From NCBI RefSeq assembly GCF_008041935.1, contig NZ_VKAC01000003.1:124001-188000 (forward strand): DNA of 64,000 nt, read 5' to 3'. Origin of the DNA: Quadrisphaera setariae (GTDB lineage: Bacteria; Actinomycetota; Actinomycetes; Actinomycetales; Quadrisphaeraceae). The notes beneath the pieces were generated by a model, which searched no databases, was not told the DNA's origin, and saw nothing but the letters and a program-made list of their open reading frames with translations. Positions 34,683 through 43,786 of the stretch are shown piece after piece; within the stretch, counting starts at the first letter, position 1; every line of letters begins with the position of its first letter. Made by a program: the position numbers and the translations under genes.

Positions 34683-36290
34683 TCAGGGAGCCTTGCTCGT
34701 CGGCGCAGTGCTCGAGTGGCTGGCGAGCACGCCCGAGCGGTGGCGCAGCCGGGCCCGGTAGTACAGCGCGCCGCCGCCCACCACCACCACGATGAACAGC
34801 ACCGCTCCGTACTGCAGGTACCAGTGGTACGGCGGGGCGGCGTTGTAGACGTCGCGGCGCGGCCACAGCAGGTTGGTCATCATCGCGACGCCCCACAGCA
34901 CGGCCAGCACGTTGACGGGCAGGCCCCAGCGGCCGAGGGAGAAGGGGGCGCGGGTGCCGTCGGGCAGCGGCCGCGGCCACGTCCCGCGCAGGCGCGCCAC
35001 CAGCAGCGACACCGTCACCACGAGGTAGGCGAGGTAGATCATGCCGACCGCCAGGCTGGTGATGACCGTGAAGATCTGCGGCTGGCCGACGTTGACCACG
35101 AGCACCACCAGCGCCAGCACGCCGACCACCACGGCCGGCAGCACGGGCGTCTTGAAGCGCGGGCTGATGTGGGCCAGCCTCTCCGCGAACGGCAGGTTGT
35201 TGTCGCGGGCCATCGCGAACGCCATGCGCACCGTGGCCGTGTGCACCGCCAGGGAGCACACCAGGACGGCGACGACGACGCACACGAGGAACGGCACGCC
35301 GAAGCCGCTGCCCACCGTGGCCAGGACCAGGTGCTGCAGGCCGCCGGCCGGGTCTCCGATGAGCGGGTCGTCGAGGTCCGGCGCGGACATGAGGGCCATG
35401 AGCAGGATGAGCCCGCCCAGCACGAACGAGGCGACGACGGCGCGCAGCACCGCCCGCGGCGCGGTGCGGCGCGGGTCCTTGGTCTCCTCGCCGAGGGAGC
35501 TGGCGGTGTCGAACCCGTACATGACGTAGCCGGACGCCAGCGCCGCCACGAGGAAGGCGCCGAAGTAGCCGCCCGGGTGGTCCAGCCCGACCCCGCGGGT
35601 CTCCAGGACGACGCCCGGCCCGCGCTTGATGTGCAGCGCCAGCAGCACGATGATCGCGACGGCGGCGATGAGCTCGATGAACACGCCCGCGGAGTTGATG
35701 CGGCTCATGAGCTTCACGCCGAAGGCGTTGACCACGGTGGTGAAGACGATGACGACGCCGCCGAGGATGACGGCGTTGAGGGCGTAGGCGACCGGGTCGT
35801 CGGCGGACCCGACGAACTGGAAGCCCGACCACAGCTGCGGCAGCGTCAGCTGGAAGGCCAGCACCACGGCCGACAGCGTGACGATGGACGCGATGAGCAT
35901 CGTCCACCCGGCGATCCAGGCGACCGTGGGCGAGGCGAGCTGCTTGGTCCAGTTGTAGAGCGAGCCGGCCACCGCGAACCGGCTGGAGAGCTCGGCGAAG
36001 ACGAGCGCCACCAGCAGCTGGCCCACGAAGACGATCGGCCAGGACCACAGGTAGGCGGGGCCGGCTGTGCCGTAGCCGAAGTAGAAGAGCTGGAACGTGC
36101 CCGTGAGGATGGAGATGTAGCTGACGCCCGCGGCGAAGCTGGCGAAGGAGCCGATGCTGCGCTCGAGCTTGGGGGTGTAGCCGTACTCGTCGAGCCCGTG
36201 GCTGTCCGCACCGTCGGCGCTGTCAGCGCTGCTGGGGCTGCTCTTGCTGGGGGTGGCGACGGGCGTGCGTTCTCCTCGTGTGGTGCTCAC
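34683..36290 (-). CDS. APC-superfamily permease (choline/amine or amino acid)
   Basis: A 535-residue transporter with about 12 membrane segments after a 45-residue Ser/Asp-rich cytosolic start. Family marks are the broken helix 1 (FASFAAGVSYISI), the GPAYLWSWPIVFVGQ stretch and YGFDTASSLGEETKDPRR in the helix 6-7 region. GTG 36290 has AGGAGG five bases upstream. It is the last gene of a unit with BetA and BetB, so uptake of choline or a related quaternary amine is likely. The APC rather than BCCT type means it is probably not an osmotic BetT. Confidence 0.82.
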   Translation of the reverse strand: MSTTRGERTPVATPSKSSPSSADSADGADSHGLDEYGYTPKLERSIGSFASFAAGVSYISILTGTFQLFYFGYGTAGPAYLWSWPIVFVGQLLVALVFAELSSRFAVAGSLYNWTKQLASPTVAWIAGWTMLIASIVTLSAVVLAFQLTLPQLWSGFQFVGSADDPVAYALNAVILGGVVIVFTTVVNAFGVKLMSRINSAGVFIELIAAVAIIVLLALHIKRGPGVVLETRGVGLDHPGGYFGAFLVAALASGYVMYGFDTASSLGEETKDPRRTAPRAVLRAVVASFVLGGLILLMALMSAPDLDDPLIGDPAGGLQHLVLATVGSGFGVPFLVCVVVAVLVCSLAVHTATVRMAFAMARDNNLPFAERLAHISPRFKTPVLPAVVVGVLALVVLVVNVGQPQIFTVITSLAVGMIYLAYLVVTVSLLVARLRGTWPRPLPDGTRAPFSLGRWGLPVNVLAVLWGVAMMTNLLWPRRDVYNAAPPYHWYLQYGAVLFIVVVVGGGALYYRARLRHRSGVLASHSSTAPTSKAP

Positions 36291-36388
36291 CGGGACCTCC
36301 TGGGTCCGTCGGCGCCGGGCTTCGGGGCTCCGGCGCGGCTGCGGGGTGGCGTGGTGCTGGGTGGTGCGGGCGGTGCTCGGGGTGCGTG

Positions 36389-37858
36389 TCAGCCGGCGAA
36401 CCAGCCGGCGGGCCTCGGGGCGGTGTTGCGCCAGACGTGCTTGCTCTGGCGGTACTCGGCCAGGCCCTCGGGGCCGAGCTCGCGGCCGTTGCCGGAGCGG
36501 CCCCAGCCGCCCCACTCGGCCTGCGGCACGTAGGGCCCGAAGTCGTTGACCCACACCGTGCCGTGGCGCAGCGCCGCGGCGACGCGCTCGCCGCGCTCGA
36601 CGTCGGCGGTCTGCACCCCGCCGGCCAGGCCGTACGCGGTGTCGTTGGCCAGGGCGACCGCCTCGGCCTCGGTGCGGAAGCGCTCCACAGTGAGGATGGG
36701 GCCGAAGGTCTCCTCCTGCACCAGCCGCATCGCCCTGTCGCAGCCGTCGAAGACGGTCGGCTCGTAGAAGAAGCCGTCCTGCAGGTGCTCGGCCTCGGGA
36801 CGCTTCCCGCCGGTGAGCAGGCGCGCGCCCTCGGCCTTCCCGAGCGCTACGTACGCCTCGACCTTCTCGCGGTGCGCCGCCGAGACCAGCGGTCCGGTCT
36901 CGCTGGCCGGGTCCAGACCGCTGCCCGTCCGGATCCGACGGGCCCGGTCGACCACGCCGGCCACCAGCTCGTCCGCGATCGACTCCTCGACGATGAGCCG
37001 GGTGCCGGCAGAGCAGACCTGCCCGGAGTGCAGGAAGGCACCGGTGAGCACGAGGTCGACGGCGGTGGCGAGGTCGGCGTCGGCGAAGACGACGTGCGGG
37101 TTCTTGCCGCCCAGCTCCACCGTGACCCGCTTGACCGACTCCGCCCCCGCTCGCAGGATGCGCTGGCCGGTGGCCAGGCCGCCGGTGAAGGAGACCAGGT
37201 CGACGTCGTCGTGCTCGGTCAGCGCCGGGCCGACCACCGGGCCACCGCCCAGCACGAGGTTGACCGCCCCGTCGGGCACGCCCGCCTCCGCGAGCAGGCG
37301 GATCAGGTGGACGGTGGTGAGGGGGGTGACCTCGCTGGGCTTGAGCACGGTCGTGTTGCCGGCCCCGAGCGCGGGGGCCACCTTCCACGCGATCTGCAGC
37401 AGCGGGTAGTTCCACGGCGCGATGAGCGAGCACACCCCGACGGGGGCGTGCACGACGCGGCTGACGACGTCGTCGCGGCCCACGTCGACGGTCCTGTCGA
37501 CGTCGCGGAGCACCTCGTCGGCGTAGTAGCGGAACACCGCCGCGACGTCGTCGACGTCGATCCGGCTCTCCGCCAGCGTCTTGCCGGTGTCGAGGGTCTC
37601 GGTGCGCGCGATCTCCTCCTTGTCGCGCTCGAGCAGCTCCGCGGTGCGGCGCAGCACCTTCGAGCGGTCGTCCACGGGGGTGGCGGGCCAGGTGCCCTCG
37701 TCGAAGGCGCGCCGCGCCACGGCGACCGCTGCGGCGGCGTCGTCCGCGGTGGCCTCGTCGACGGAGGTGAAGGCCCGGCCGGTGGCGGGGTCGATGACGT
37801 CGCGCTGCCCGCCGTCGGAGGAGGAGCGCCAGCGGCCGTCGATGAAGAGGTCGGGCAC
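36389..37858 (-). CDS. betB: Betaine aldehyde dehydrogenase
   Basis: A 489-residue ALDH that oxidises betaine aldehyde to glycine betaine. It has APWNYPLLQ, FTGGLATG, the general base in VELGGKNPH, the catalytic Cys in SGQVCSAGTRL and EETFGPI. The C-terminal GWGRSGNGRELG...YRQSKHVW ending is close to BetB. The start lies three bases after the betA stop. Upstream betA and downstream permease set the role. A wider amino-aldehyde range is possible. Confidence 0.87.
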   Translation of the reverse strand: MPDLFIDGRWRSSSDGGQRDVIDPATGRAFTSVDEATADDAAAAVAVARRAFDEGTWPATPVDDRSKVLRRTAELLERDKEEIARTETLDTGKTLAESRIDVDDVAAVFRYYADEVLRDVDRTVDVGRDDVVSRVVHAPVGVCSLIAPWNYPLLQIAWKVAPALGAGNTTVLKPSEVTPLTTVHLIRLLAEAGVPDGAVNLVLGGGPVVGPALTEHDDVDLVSFTGGLATGQRILRAGAESVKRVTVELGGKNPHVVFADADLATAVDLVLTGAFLHSGQVCSAGTRLIVEESIADELVAGVVDRARRIRTGSGLDPASETGPLVSAAHREKVEAYVALGKAEGARLLTGGKRPEAEHLQDGFFYEPTVFDGCDRAMRLVQEETFGPILTVERFRTEAEAVALANDTAYGLAGGVQTADVERGERVAAALRHGTVWVNDFGPYVPQAEWGGWGRSGNGRELGPEGLAEYRQSKHVWRNTAPRPAGWFAG

Positions 37859-37861
37859 GGC

Positions 37862-39580
37862 TCAGACCTCCAGCGCGTGGGGCTGGGCGGTGGGGGTGCT
37901 GTTGCGCGGGTCGCCCTCGGGGTACAGGGGCATGCCGTCGCGGTGGCGGTAGAACGGCACGTGGAGCGCGGGCAGCGGGGTGTTGCCGGCGATGAGGTCG
38001 GCGGCCTTCTCGGCCATCATCATGATCGGCGCGTAGATGTTGCCGTTGGTGACGTACGGCATCGCCGAGGCGTCCACCACCCGCAGGCCCTCGGTGCCGT
38101 GCACCTTCATGGTCAGCGGGTCGACCACGCTGTCCGGGCCCGTGCCCATCTTGGCGGTGCACGAGGGGTGCAGCGCCGTCTCGGCGTCCTTGGCGACCCA
38201 GTCGAGGATCTTCTGGTCGGTCTCCACCGACGGTCCGGGGGAGATCTCGCCGTCGCTGAAGGCGGCGAACGCCGGCTGCTCGAGGATGGTGCGGGCGGCG
38301 CGCACCATCTCGATCCACTCGCGCCGGTCGTTCTCGGTGGACAGGTAGTTGAACCGGATGGCCGGGCGCTCCAGCGGGTCCGTGCTCCTGATCTTCAGGC
38401 TGCCGCGGACGTCGGAGTACATGGGGCCGATGTGCACCTGGTACCCGTGCACCGATGCGGGCTTGGACCCGTCGTAGCGCACCGCGACGGGCAGGAAGTG
38501 GAACATGAGGTTGGGGTAGTCCACGCGGTCGTTGCTGCGGATGAAGCCGCCCGCCTCGAAGTGGTTGGAGGCGCCCACACCGCTCTTGAAGAAGAGCCAC
38601 TCGGCACCGATGCGCGGGGCCCGCGCCTTGCTGAGCCACGGCCCCAGCGAGACCGGCTGCTTGCAGGCGTGCTGGACGTACACCTCCAGGTGGTCCTGGA
38701 GGTTCTGGCCCACGCCGGGCAGGTCGACGGCGCTGCGGATGCCGAGGGCGGCGAGGTCGGAGGCGTCACCGATGCCCGCGAGCTGCAGCAGCTGGGGCGT
38801 GCCGAACGCCCCGCCGCACAGGACCACCTCGCCGGCGTCGACGCTGCGCTTGAGCTTGCCGCCGCGCAGGTAGTCCACGCCCACCGCGCGGGCGCCCTGC
38901 ATGCGGACGCCGGTCACCGTGGACAGCGTGTGCACGGTGAGGTTCTTGCGGTCCATCACCGGGTGCAGGTAGGCGCGGGCGGCGCTGAGGCGCTTGCCGT
39001 GGCGCACGTTCCTGTCGAAGGGCGCGAAGCCCTCCTGGCGGTAGCCGTTGACGTCGTCGGTGAGCGGGTGCCCGGCCTGCTGCACGGCCTCGAAGAACGC
39101 GCCGAACAGCGGTGAGTTCGCCGGCCCGCGCTCCAGCTCCAGCGGACCGGAGCCGCCGCGCCAGGCGTCCGCGCCGGCCAGGCAGTTCTCCATGCGCTTG
39201 AAGTAGGGGAGCACGTGGGCGTAGTCCCAGGTCTCCATGCCGGGGTCGGAGGCCCACCGCTCGTAGTCGAGCGGGTTGCCCCGCTGGAAGATCATCCCGT
39301 TGATGCTGCTGGACCCGCCGAGCACCTTGCCCCGCGCGTGGTAGACGCGACGGCCGTCCATGTAGGGCTCCGGCTCGGAGGAGTACTTCCAGTCGTAGAA
39401 GCGGTTGCCGATGGGGAACGGCAGCGCCGCCGGCATGTGCACCAGCGGGTCGAGCGAGAAGTCGCTGCGGCCGGCCTCGAGCACCAGCACCGAGGTGGAC
39501 GGGTCGGCGCTGAGCCGGTTGGCCAGCGCGCAGCCGGCCGAACCCCCTCCGACGATGACGTAGTCGTAGCGCTTGCTCAC
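37862..39580 (-). CDS. betA: Choline dehydrogenase (GMC oxidoreductase, BetA-type)
   Basis: A 572-residue GMC flavoprotein oxidising choline to betaine aldehyde. The FAD motif [17 protein letters not shown] is at the N-terminus, followed by [26 protein letters not shown] (the GMC signature), [15 protein letters not shown], and the catalytic His in [11 protein letters not shown] with a late Asn in [14 protein letters not shown] 39580 has GGAGG six bases upstream. It is followed directly by betB, and the regulator pair lies upstream. An aryl-alcohol oxidase role is less likely given the operon. Confidence 0.87.
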   Translation of the reverse strand: MSKRYDYVIVGGGSAGCALANRLSADPSTSVLVLEAGRSDFSLDPLVHMPAALPFPIGNRFYDWKYSSEPEPYMDGRRVYHARGKVLGGSSSINGMIFQRGNPLDYERWASDPGMETWDYAHVLPYFKRMENCLAGADAWRGGSGPLELERGPANSPLFGAFFEAVQQAGHPLTDDVNGYRQEGFAPFDRNVRHGKRLSAARAYLHPVMDRKNLTVHTLSTVTGVRMQGARAVGVDYLRGGKLKRSVDAGEVVLCGGAFGTPQLLQLAGIGDASDLAALGIRSAVDLPGVGQNLQDHLEVYVQHACKQPVSLGPWLSKARAPRIGAEWLFFKSGVGASNHFEAGGFIRSNDRVDYPNLMFHFLPVAVRYDGSKPASVHGYQVHIGPMYSDVRGSLKIRSTDPLERPAIRFNYLSTENDRREWIEMVRAARTILEQPAFAAFSDGEISPGPSVETDQKILDWVAKDAETALHPSCTAKMGTGPDSVVDPLTMKVHGTEGLRVVDASAMPYVTNGNIYAPIMMMAEKAADLIAGNTPLPALHVPFYRHRDGMPLYPEGDPRNSTPTAQPHALEV

Positions 39581-39650
39581 GGGGTGCCTCCAGGGCTGAG
39601 CGGGGACGGGACTGGTCGTGCTGGTCGTGCTCGTGGGTGCTGGGTGCGGG

Positions 39651-40418
39651 TCAGCCGCTGCGCGCGATGACCTCGGCGAGGTGGGCCTCGATGACGTGCC
39701 GCACCTCGTGCTCGCTGTGCAGCTGCCCGAGGTGGTGCGCCTGCTCGGCATCACCGCGGGCGATGGCCGCCACGAGCGCGGCGTGCTGCTCGGCGACGGC
39801 GGCGGTGGGCAGCTCGCCGTCGACCTCGTGCCACAGCAGCGGGGCGATCTCGCCGCGCAGCTGCACGCTGGCTGTGGTGAGGCGCAGCGACTGCGCGGCC
39901 CCGGCCAGGGCGATGTGCAGGCGGCTGTCGGCCAGTCGCAGTTGCTTGGTGCTGGTGGCCACCTCGAAGGCCGCCACCAGCTCCCGCAGGTGGTCGACGT
40001 CGTCGTCATCGGCCCGTTCGGCCGCGAGCCGGCAGCTCGTGGCGGTGATGCTGCCGGAGAGGTCCCCGAGGTCGCGCAGCCACTCGGTGCTCAGCTCGCG
40101 CAGGCGGGCGGCCACCTCGTCGGGGGAGACCGCGGAGGTGTCGGTGACGAAGCTGCCGCCGCCGTTGCCGCGCCGGGTGGTGATGACGCCCCGGTCGCGG
40201 AGCATCGCCAGCGCCTGGCGCAGCTGGAGCACCGTGACCCCGAGCTGCTCGGCGAGGTCCCGCTCAGGTGGGAGGCGCGTGCCCGCCCCCACCAGGCCGA
40301 CGGTGATGGCGGTCTCCAGCTGGGCGGCCACCTGCTCCGCCCGGCCGCCGGAGCCGCCGGCATCGCCGAGGGCGGTGACCAGCGCCAGCGGAGCGGCGAC
40401 GAGCAGGCCGCTGCTCAC
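39651..40418 (-). CDS. GntR-family regulator with FCD-like effector domain
   Basis: A 255-residue regulator. The winged helix (about residues 25-95) has [42 protein letters not shown], with a glycine-rich wing. An all-helical FCD-type ligand domain follows, with [10 protein letters not shown] and a late [19 protein letters not shown] stretch. Its GTG overlaps the Cache gene stop (GTGA). It precedes betA by 70 bp and likely controls the betaine genes in response to a small acid or amine. Confidence 0.85.
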   Translation of the reverse strand: MSSGLLVAAPLALVTALGDAGGSGGRAEQVAAQLETAITVGLVGAGTRLPPERDLAEQLGVTVLQLRQALAMLRDRGVITTRRGNGGGSFVTDTSAVSPDEVAARLRELSTEWLRDLGDLSGSITATSCRLAAERADDDDVDHLRELVAAFEVATSTKQLRLADSRLHIALAGAAQSLRLTTASVQLRGEIAPLLWHEVDGELPTAAVAEQHAALVAAIARGDAEQAHHLGQLHSEHEVRHVIEAHLAEVIARSG

Positions 40419-41170
40419 CGCTGCCCCAGGGCGACCAGGCGCCAGGACGAACGGCCGGGCACCCGCGAGGGCACCGGCACCTCGACCTCGACAGCGTCCT
40501 TGAGCTGCGGGGGCACCCGGCTGCCGGAGGTCAGCAGCGCGGTGTTGGAGACGACCACGCGGTCGTTGGCGGCCAGCAGCGCCACCGCCGGCCGGCGCCG
40601 GCCCACCTGCTCGAGGAACGCAGCCTCCAGCCAGGCCATGTCCAGGTCGCCGCCCACGACCAGCTCCGCGCCCGGCGCCACCACCAGCGGGACGGTCAGC
40701 GTGGTCGTGTAGACGTCGCAGCCGCCGGCGTCGAGGTAGGGACCCACCGCCACCTGCCGGCCGGAGTCGAGCGGGGCCCGGAACCAGGGGCGGGCCTGGT
40801 AGTCGTAGTAGCCCAGGGCGCTGGGGTCGAGCACGTGCGTGGCGAACGCGGGCTCGCCCGACGGTCCCCGGCGCCACCACTCCATCCAGCGGTCGGTGTC
40901 GGCGAGCACCCCCGGACCGACGGCCACGCCGACGCCCTCCAGGGGGTTGGGGCGCGGGGCGAGCACGCTGCGGAAGAGCGGGTGCAGCGCCGTCAGCGAC
41001 GACCTCGTGGCGGCGCGGCCGCTGCTGGCGAGCACCTCCGCCGTGCGCTCGCGGACGGCCTCCACGGCGTCGAAGGCCGCGTCGATGGCGCCTCCCAGCT
41101 GCTCGCCGGTCCGGTGCAGCAGCTCGCCGGTCTCGGGCGCGGCCGACGGTGTCGTCGGTGGTGTGCTCAT
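40415..41170 (-). CDS. Soluble Cache (PDC)-like sensor protein coupled to a GntR regulator
   Basis: A 251-residue protein with no signal peptide or membrane segment. After a helical N-terminus (residues 1-70), the PDC/Cache core has the WMEWWRRG, YYDYQARPWFRAPLDSG and DVYTTTLTVPLVV segments of amine- and acid-binding Cache domains. Such domains are usually extracellular parts of receptors. Here it stands alone in the cytosol and shares a start-stop overlap with an FCD-GntR gene. ATG 41170 has GGGAGG five bases upstream. It may bind choline, betaine or another metabolite and act with the regulator. The match is by eye and the function is inferred. Confidence 0.65.
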   Translation of the reverse strand: MSTPPTTPSAAPETGELLHRTGEQLGGAIDAAFDAVEAVRERTAEVLASSGRAATRSSLTALHPLFRSVLAPRPNPLEGVGVAVGPGVLADTDRWMEWWRRGPSGEPAFATHVLDPSALGYYDYQARPWFRAPLDSGRQVAVGPYLDAGGCDVYTTTLTVPLVVAPGAELVVGGDLDMAWLEAAFLEQVGRRRPAVALLAANDRVVVSNTALLTSGSRVPPQLKDAVEVEVPVPSRVPGRSSWRLVALGQR

Positions 41171-41239
41171 GGAGACCTCCCGCGTCGGGGTGGGGCGTGG
41201 CGAGTGCGGACCGAACGGCGCCGAGCGGCTGTGCTCGAC

Positions 41240-41285
41240 GCCAGACCTTCTTCTTCGAAGTTTCGAATCCGAATGTTCCACGGGT
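41240..41285 (-). promoter_or_regulatory. AT-rich regulatory region upstream of the Cache-GntR genes
   Basis: Two TTCGAA palindromes at 41254-41259 and 41262-41267, eight bases apart, and a GAATCCGAATGTTCC stretch stand out from the GC-rich surroundings. They lie 70-115 bp before the Cache start. This is a likely promoter or operator, possibly autoregulatory. The rest of the 279-bp gap shows nothing clear. Confidence 0.4.
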
Positions 41286-41449
41286 GTGTCCGGAGGGTCA
41301 AGGCCTCGTGTCGACTTCCTCTCGCGCCCGGGCGATGCCGCTCCCGTCGACGTCGACGGCGACGCGCGCGGTGTGGCGGCCCGTTCCGGCCGTCTCGCCC
41401 CAGGGCGTCCGTGAGGGGGCTCATCGCTGTGCCCGCGGGGACGCTGACC

Positions 41450-42589
41450 TCAGCCGCGAGCGGGCGCAGCCCCCACGCGGAAGCGCTCGGGGGCGGGTGC
41501 TGAGCCGGTGGCGACGTCGGCCGCGAGCTCTCCGAGCAGCGGGGCGAACTTCGCCCCGTGGCCCGAGCACGGCGACAGCACCGTCACCCCGTCGACCCCG
41601 TCGACGACGAAGTCCTCGGTGGGGGTCGTCGTGTACAGGCACGTCGTCTCCGCGTACGGCTCGGGGACCAGCCCCGGGAGGTGCTCCCGCACGTAGGCGG
41701 TGACGCGCTCGCGGTTGGAGGGATCGACCGCGCCGCTGCGCCGCGACGCCGAGCCGATGCTGCGGCCGGCGGCGTGCTCGGCCACCTTCTGGCCGGCGGA
41801 GCCCGCGTCACGGCCACCGGGCAGGGAGTAGGCGAGGATCTGCGGGGTCTTGTGGATGGTGGTCGGCCAGGTGCCGTGCGGGTGGGCGTCCCGGTAGGGG
41901 AAGTGGAAGGCGTTCTCCTCGGTCACGTCCAGGCGGGGGAGCGCGGCGACGAACCCCGCGGGCAGCGCGAGGCGCTGCACGAGGTCGGGCAGCCACGCCC
42001 CGGCGGCCACCACGATGCGCCCCGCGGTCAGCGAGCGACCGTCCTCGGCGCGGGCGACGAACCCGGTGGCGGTCCGCTCCAGGGAGCCCAGCGGCCAGCC
42101 GGTGAGGATGCGGGCGCCGTGCGCGCGGGCCTGGTCGAGCATCGCCAGGACCGCCCCCTCGGCGTCGATGACCGCTCCTCCGGGCTGCACCAGCACCTCG
42201 CCGTCCACCCGCAGCTGCGGCCAGCGGGCGCCGGCCTCCGCGGCGCTGAGGAGCTCGTGCTCGACGCCCACCTCCTCGAGCACCCGCGCCAGGGCGCGGG
42301 GGTCGCGCAGCGGGCCGTGGTCGACGGCGGGCGCCGGGGCCAGCAGGGATGCTCCGTGCTCCCGTGCGAGCTCGACCCAGCCCGTCGCCGCATCGACGAC
42401 CATCTGCGCGTAGGCGCGCTCGGGGTAGGCGTACCGGAAGATGCGCGCGGAGCCGTGGGAGCTGCCGTCGTGGGCGGCGGGCTCGGTGCGCTCCACCACG
42501 GTGACCTCGTGACCGCGCTGGGCGAGTCGCCAGGCCGTGGCCGCCCCCGCGAGGCCGGCGCCGACGACCAGGTGCTCGGTGGTGCGCAC
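41450..42589 (-). CDS. Monomeric sarcosine oxidase-type flavoprotein (SoxA/SolA)
   Basis: A 379-residue N-methyl amino acid oxidase. The FAD motif VVGAGLAGAATAWRLAQRG is at the start with VVERTE after it. SSHGSARIFRYAY follows. Late in the protein is the covalent-flavin Cys block LSPCSGHGAKFAPLLGE, and CLYTTTPTEDFVVD precedes it. GTG 42589 has GGAGG eight bases upstream. It would demethylate sarcosine to glycine with H2O2 and formaldehyde or methylene-THF. Lying upstream of the betaine genes, it fits the lower part of betaine breakdown. A dimethylglycine enzyme is not seen. Confidence 0.85.
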   Translation of the reverse strand: MRTTEHLVVGAGLAGAATAWRLAQRGHEVTVVERTEPAAHDGSSHGSARIFRYAYPERAYAQMVVDAATGWVELAREHGASLLAPAPAVDHGPLRDPRALARVLEEVGVEHELLSAAEAGARWPQLRVDGEVLVQPGGAVIDAEGAVLAMLDQARAHGARILTGWPLGSLERTATGFVARAEDGRSLTAGRIVVAAGAWLPDLVQRLALPAGFVAALPRLDVTEENAFHFPYRDAHPHGTWPTTIHKTPQILAYSLPGGRDAGSAGQKVAEHAAGRSIGSASRRSGAVDPSNRERVTAYVREHLPGLVPEPYAETTCLYTTTPTEDFVVDGVDGVTVLSPCSGHGAKFAPLLGELAADVATGSAPAPERFRVGAAPARG

Positions 42590-42771
42590 GGCGGGGACCT
42601 CCGGGAGGTGGGGGCGATGTCGACGTCGACGTCGAGACCGGTGCCGCGGACGGGCACTGCGCCAGGGTGCCGCACCCGGTGCGCGCGCCGTTGTCAGGCG
42701 GGCGGTCTGGTCCCCGGTGCGACCGGGGCGTCGCGGAGGCTCGCGGGGCGCGACGCTCCGGCGTCGTCGGA

Positions 42772-43278
42772 TCAGTTCCGACGGGTGAGGAAGTCCGCGG
42801 GCAGGTCCTCCGGGGCGACGGAGATGACCGACTCGTCGTCGACGCCCACGTGCTCGAACAGCTGGATGTCCGCGAACTCCGGCACCACGTAGATGGGGTA
42901 CGTCGGTCCCTGGTCGCGCAGTGCGCGCATCTCGTCCAGGTGGTCGTTCTGGTAGAGCACCGTCGTCGACCCGTCCAGCTCGATCCAGTGCGGGAAGAAG
43001 ATGGTCCCGTGCAGGCGGCGGGCCTCGGGCATGACGTTCACGACCACGCTGGTGCCCGTCGGCTCCGTCCAGGACACCTTGTGCACGCCGGGGACCAGCT
43101 CGACGAGGTCGACGTGCTGGTCGCGGACCCACCGGCCGCCCACGTGACCGCTGTGGATGCGGTAGTCGATGGTGTGGTCGTTCTTGACGTACATCTCGTA
43201 GGTCCAGCCGTTGGCGTACGTGTAGAGGAAGCGGTGGCCGGCGAGGGTGCTGATGCGCGTGGTGTCGGTGGTGGTCAC
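42772..43278 (-). CDS. padC: Phenolic acid decarboxylase
   Basis: A 168-residue beta-barrel enzyme that decarboxylates ferulate, p-coumarate or caffeate to 4-vinylphenols without a cofactor. The sequence is strongly diagnostic: [26 protein letters not shown] (the two substrate-binding tyrosines and Arg), [17 protein letters not shown] (catalytic Glu), FFPHWIEL and [15 protein letters not shown] 43278 starts it. It is divergent from a MarR gene across 40 bp, the usual PadR-like control layout but with a MarR protein. Confidence 0.95.
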   Translation of the reverse strand: MTTTDTTRISTLAGHRFLYTYANGWTYEMYVKNDHTIDYRIHSGHVGGRWVRDQHVDLVELVPGVHKVSWTEPTGTSVVVNVMPEARRLHGTIFFPHWIELDGSTTVLYQNDHLDEMRALRDQGPTYPIYVVPEFADIQLFEHVGVDDESVISVAPEDLPADFLTRRN

Positions 43279-43280
43279 CA

Positions 43281-43306
43281 GTTAGGTTTAAGTCAAACAC
43301 TGTTTG
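43281..43306. promoter_or_regulatory. Operator region between padC and its MarR gene
   Basis: The AT-rich 40-bp gap holds CAAAC-ACT-GTTTG (43294-43306) and an overlapping GTTT-AAGTC-AAAC (43286-43298), plus AGTCAA at 43291 and 43309. Both promoters must lie here, so one bound MarR dimer could repress both genes. Confidence 0.6.
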
Positions 43307-43318
43307 GAGTCAACTCGG

Positions 43319-43768
43319 ATGTCTGACGACAGGTCGCAGACCGCTGCCCAGCTGGGACAGGCGCTCGCGCCGCTGAGGCGCGGCATCACGCGCGCGGTGA
43401 GGAGCCGGGCCGGCCTACCGGACCTGCCGGACAACCAGGTCGAGGTGCTCAGGGCCGTGGTCGCCGAGCCGGGGCTGAGCACCGGCTCCCTGGCCGTCCG
43501 GCTGCAGCTGGCCCGACCCACCGTCAGCAACCTCCTCAACGCCATGCGCCGGGCAGGGCTTGTCGAGCTGCGCCGCCGGGACGACGACGCGCGCGCGGTC
43601 GAGGTGTTCGCCGCGACGGAGGCCGTCGACCTCCTCGCCCGGTTCGACACCGTCAGCACCGAGGTCCTCGTCGAGGCGCTCGACCGGCTCTCCCCGGCCG
43701 ACCGGCGAGCCCTCGGACGCGCGCTCCCCGCGCTGCAGGCGCTGGGCGCCGTCTTCGCGTCGAGGTGA
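43319..43768 (+). CDS. MarR-family regulator of padC
   Basis: A 149-residue winged-helix protein. The helix-turn-helix is LSTGSLAVRLQLARPTVSNLLNAMRRAGLV, the wing RRRDDDARAVEV and C-terminal dimer helices follow. ATG 43319 is preferred over a TTG at 43304 that lies inside the operator region. Divergence from padC across only 40 bp makes it the direct regulator of phenolic acid decarboxylation, probably relieved by the phenolic acid. Confidence 0.88.
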   Translation: MSDDRSQTAAQLGQALAPLRRGITRAVRSRAGLPDLPDNQVEVLRAVVAEPGLSTGSLAVRLQLARPTVSNLLNAMRRAGLVELRRRDDDARAVEVFAATEAVDLLARFDTVSTEVLVEALDRLSPADRRALGRALPALQALGAVFASR

Positions 43769-43786
43769 GCTCGGCGTCGTCTGGCC

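Noticed and set aside
34683-38639. A 1318-codon open frame on the minus strand that could look like one giant fusion protein
   Set aside because: Only the last 535 codons are protein-like (the APC permease). The rest lies opposite or out of frame with betA and betB and is an effect of high GC.
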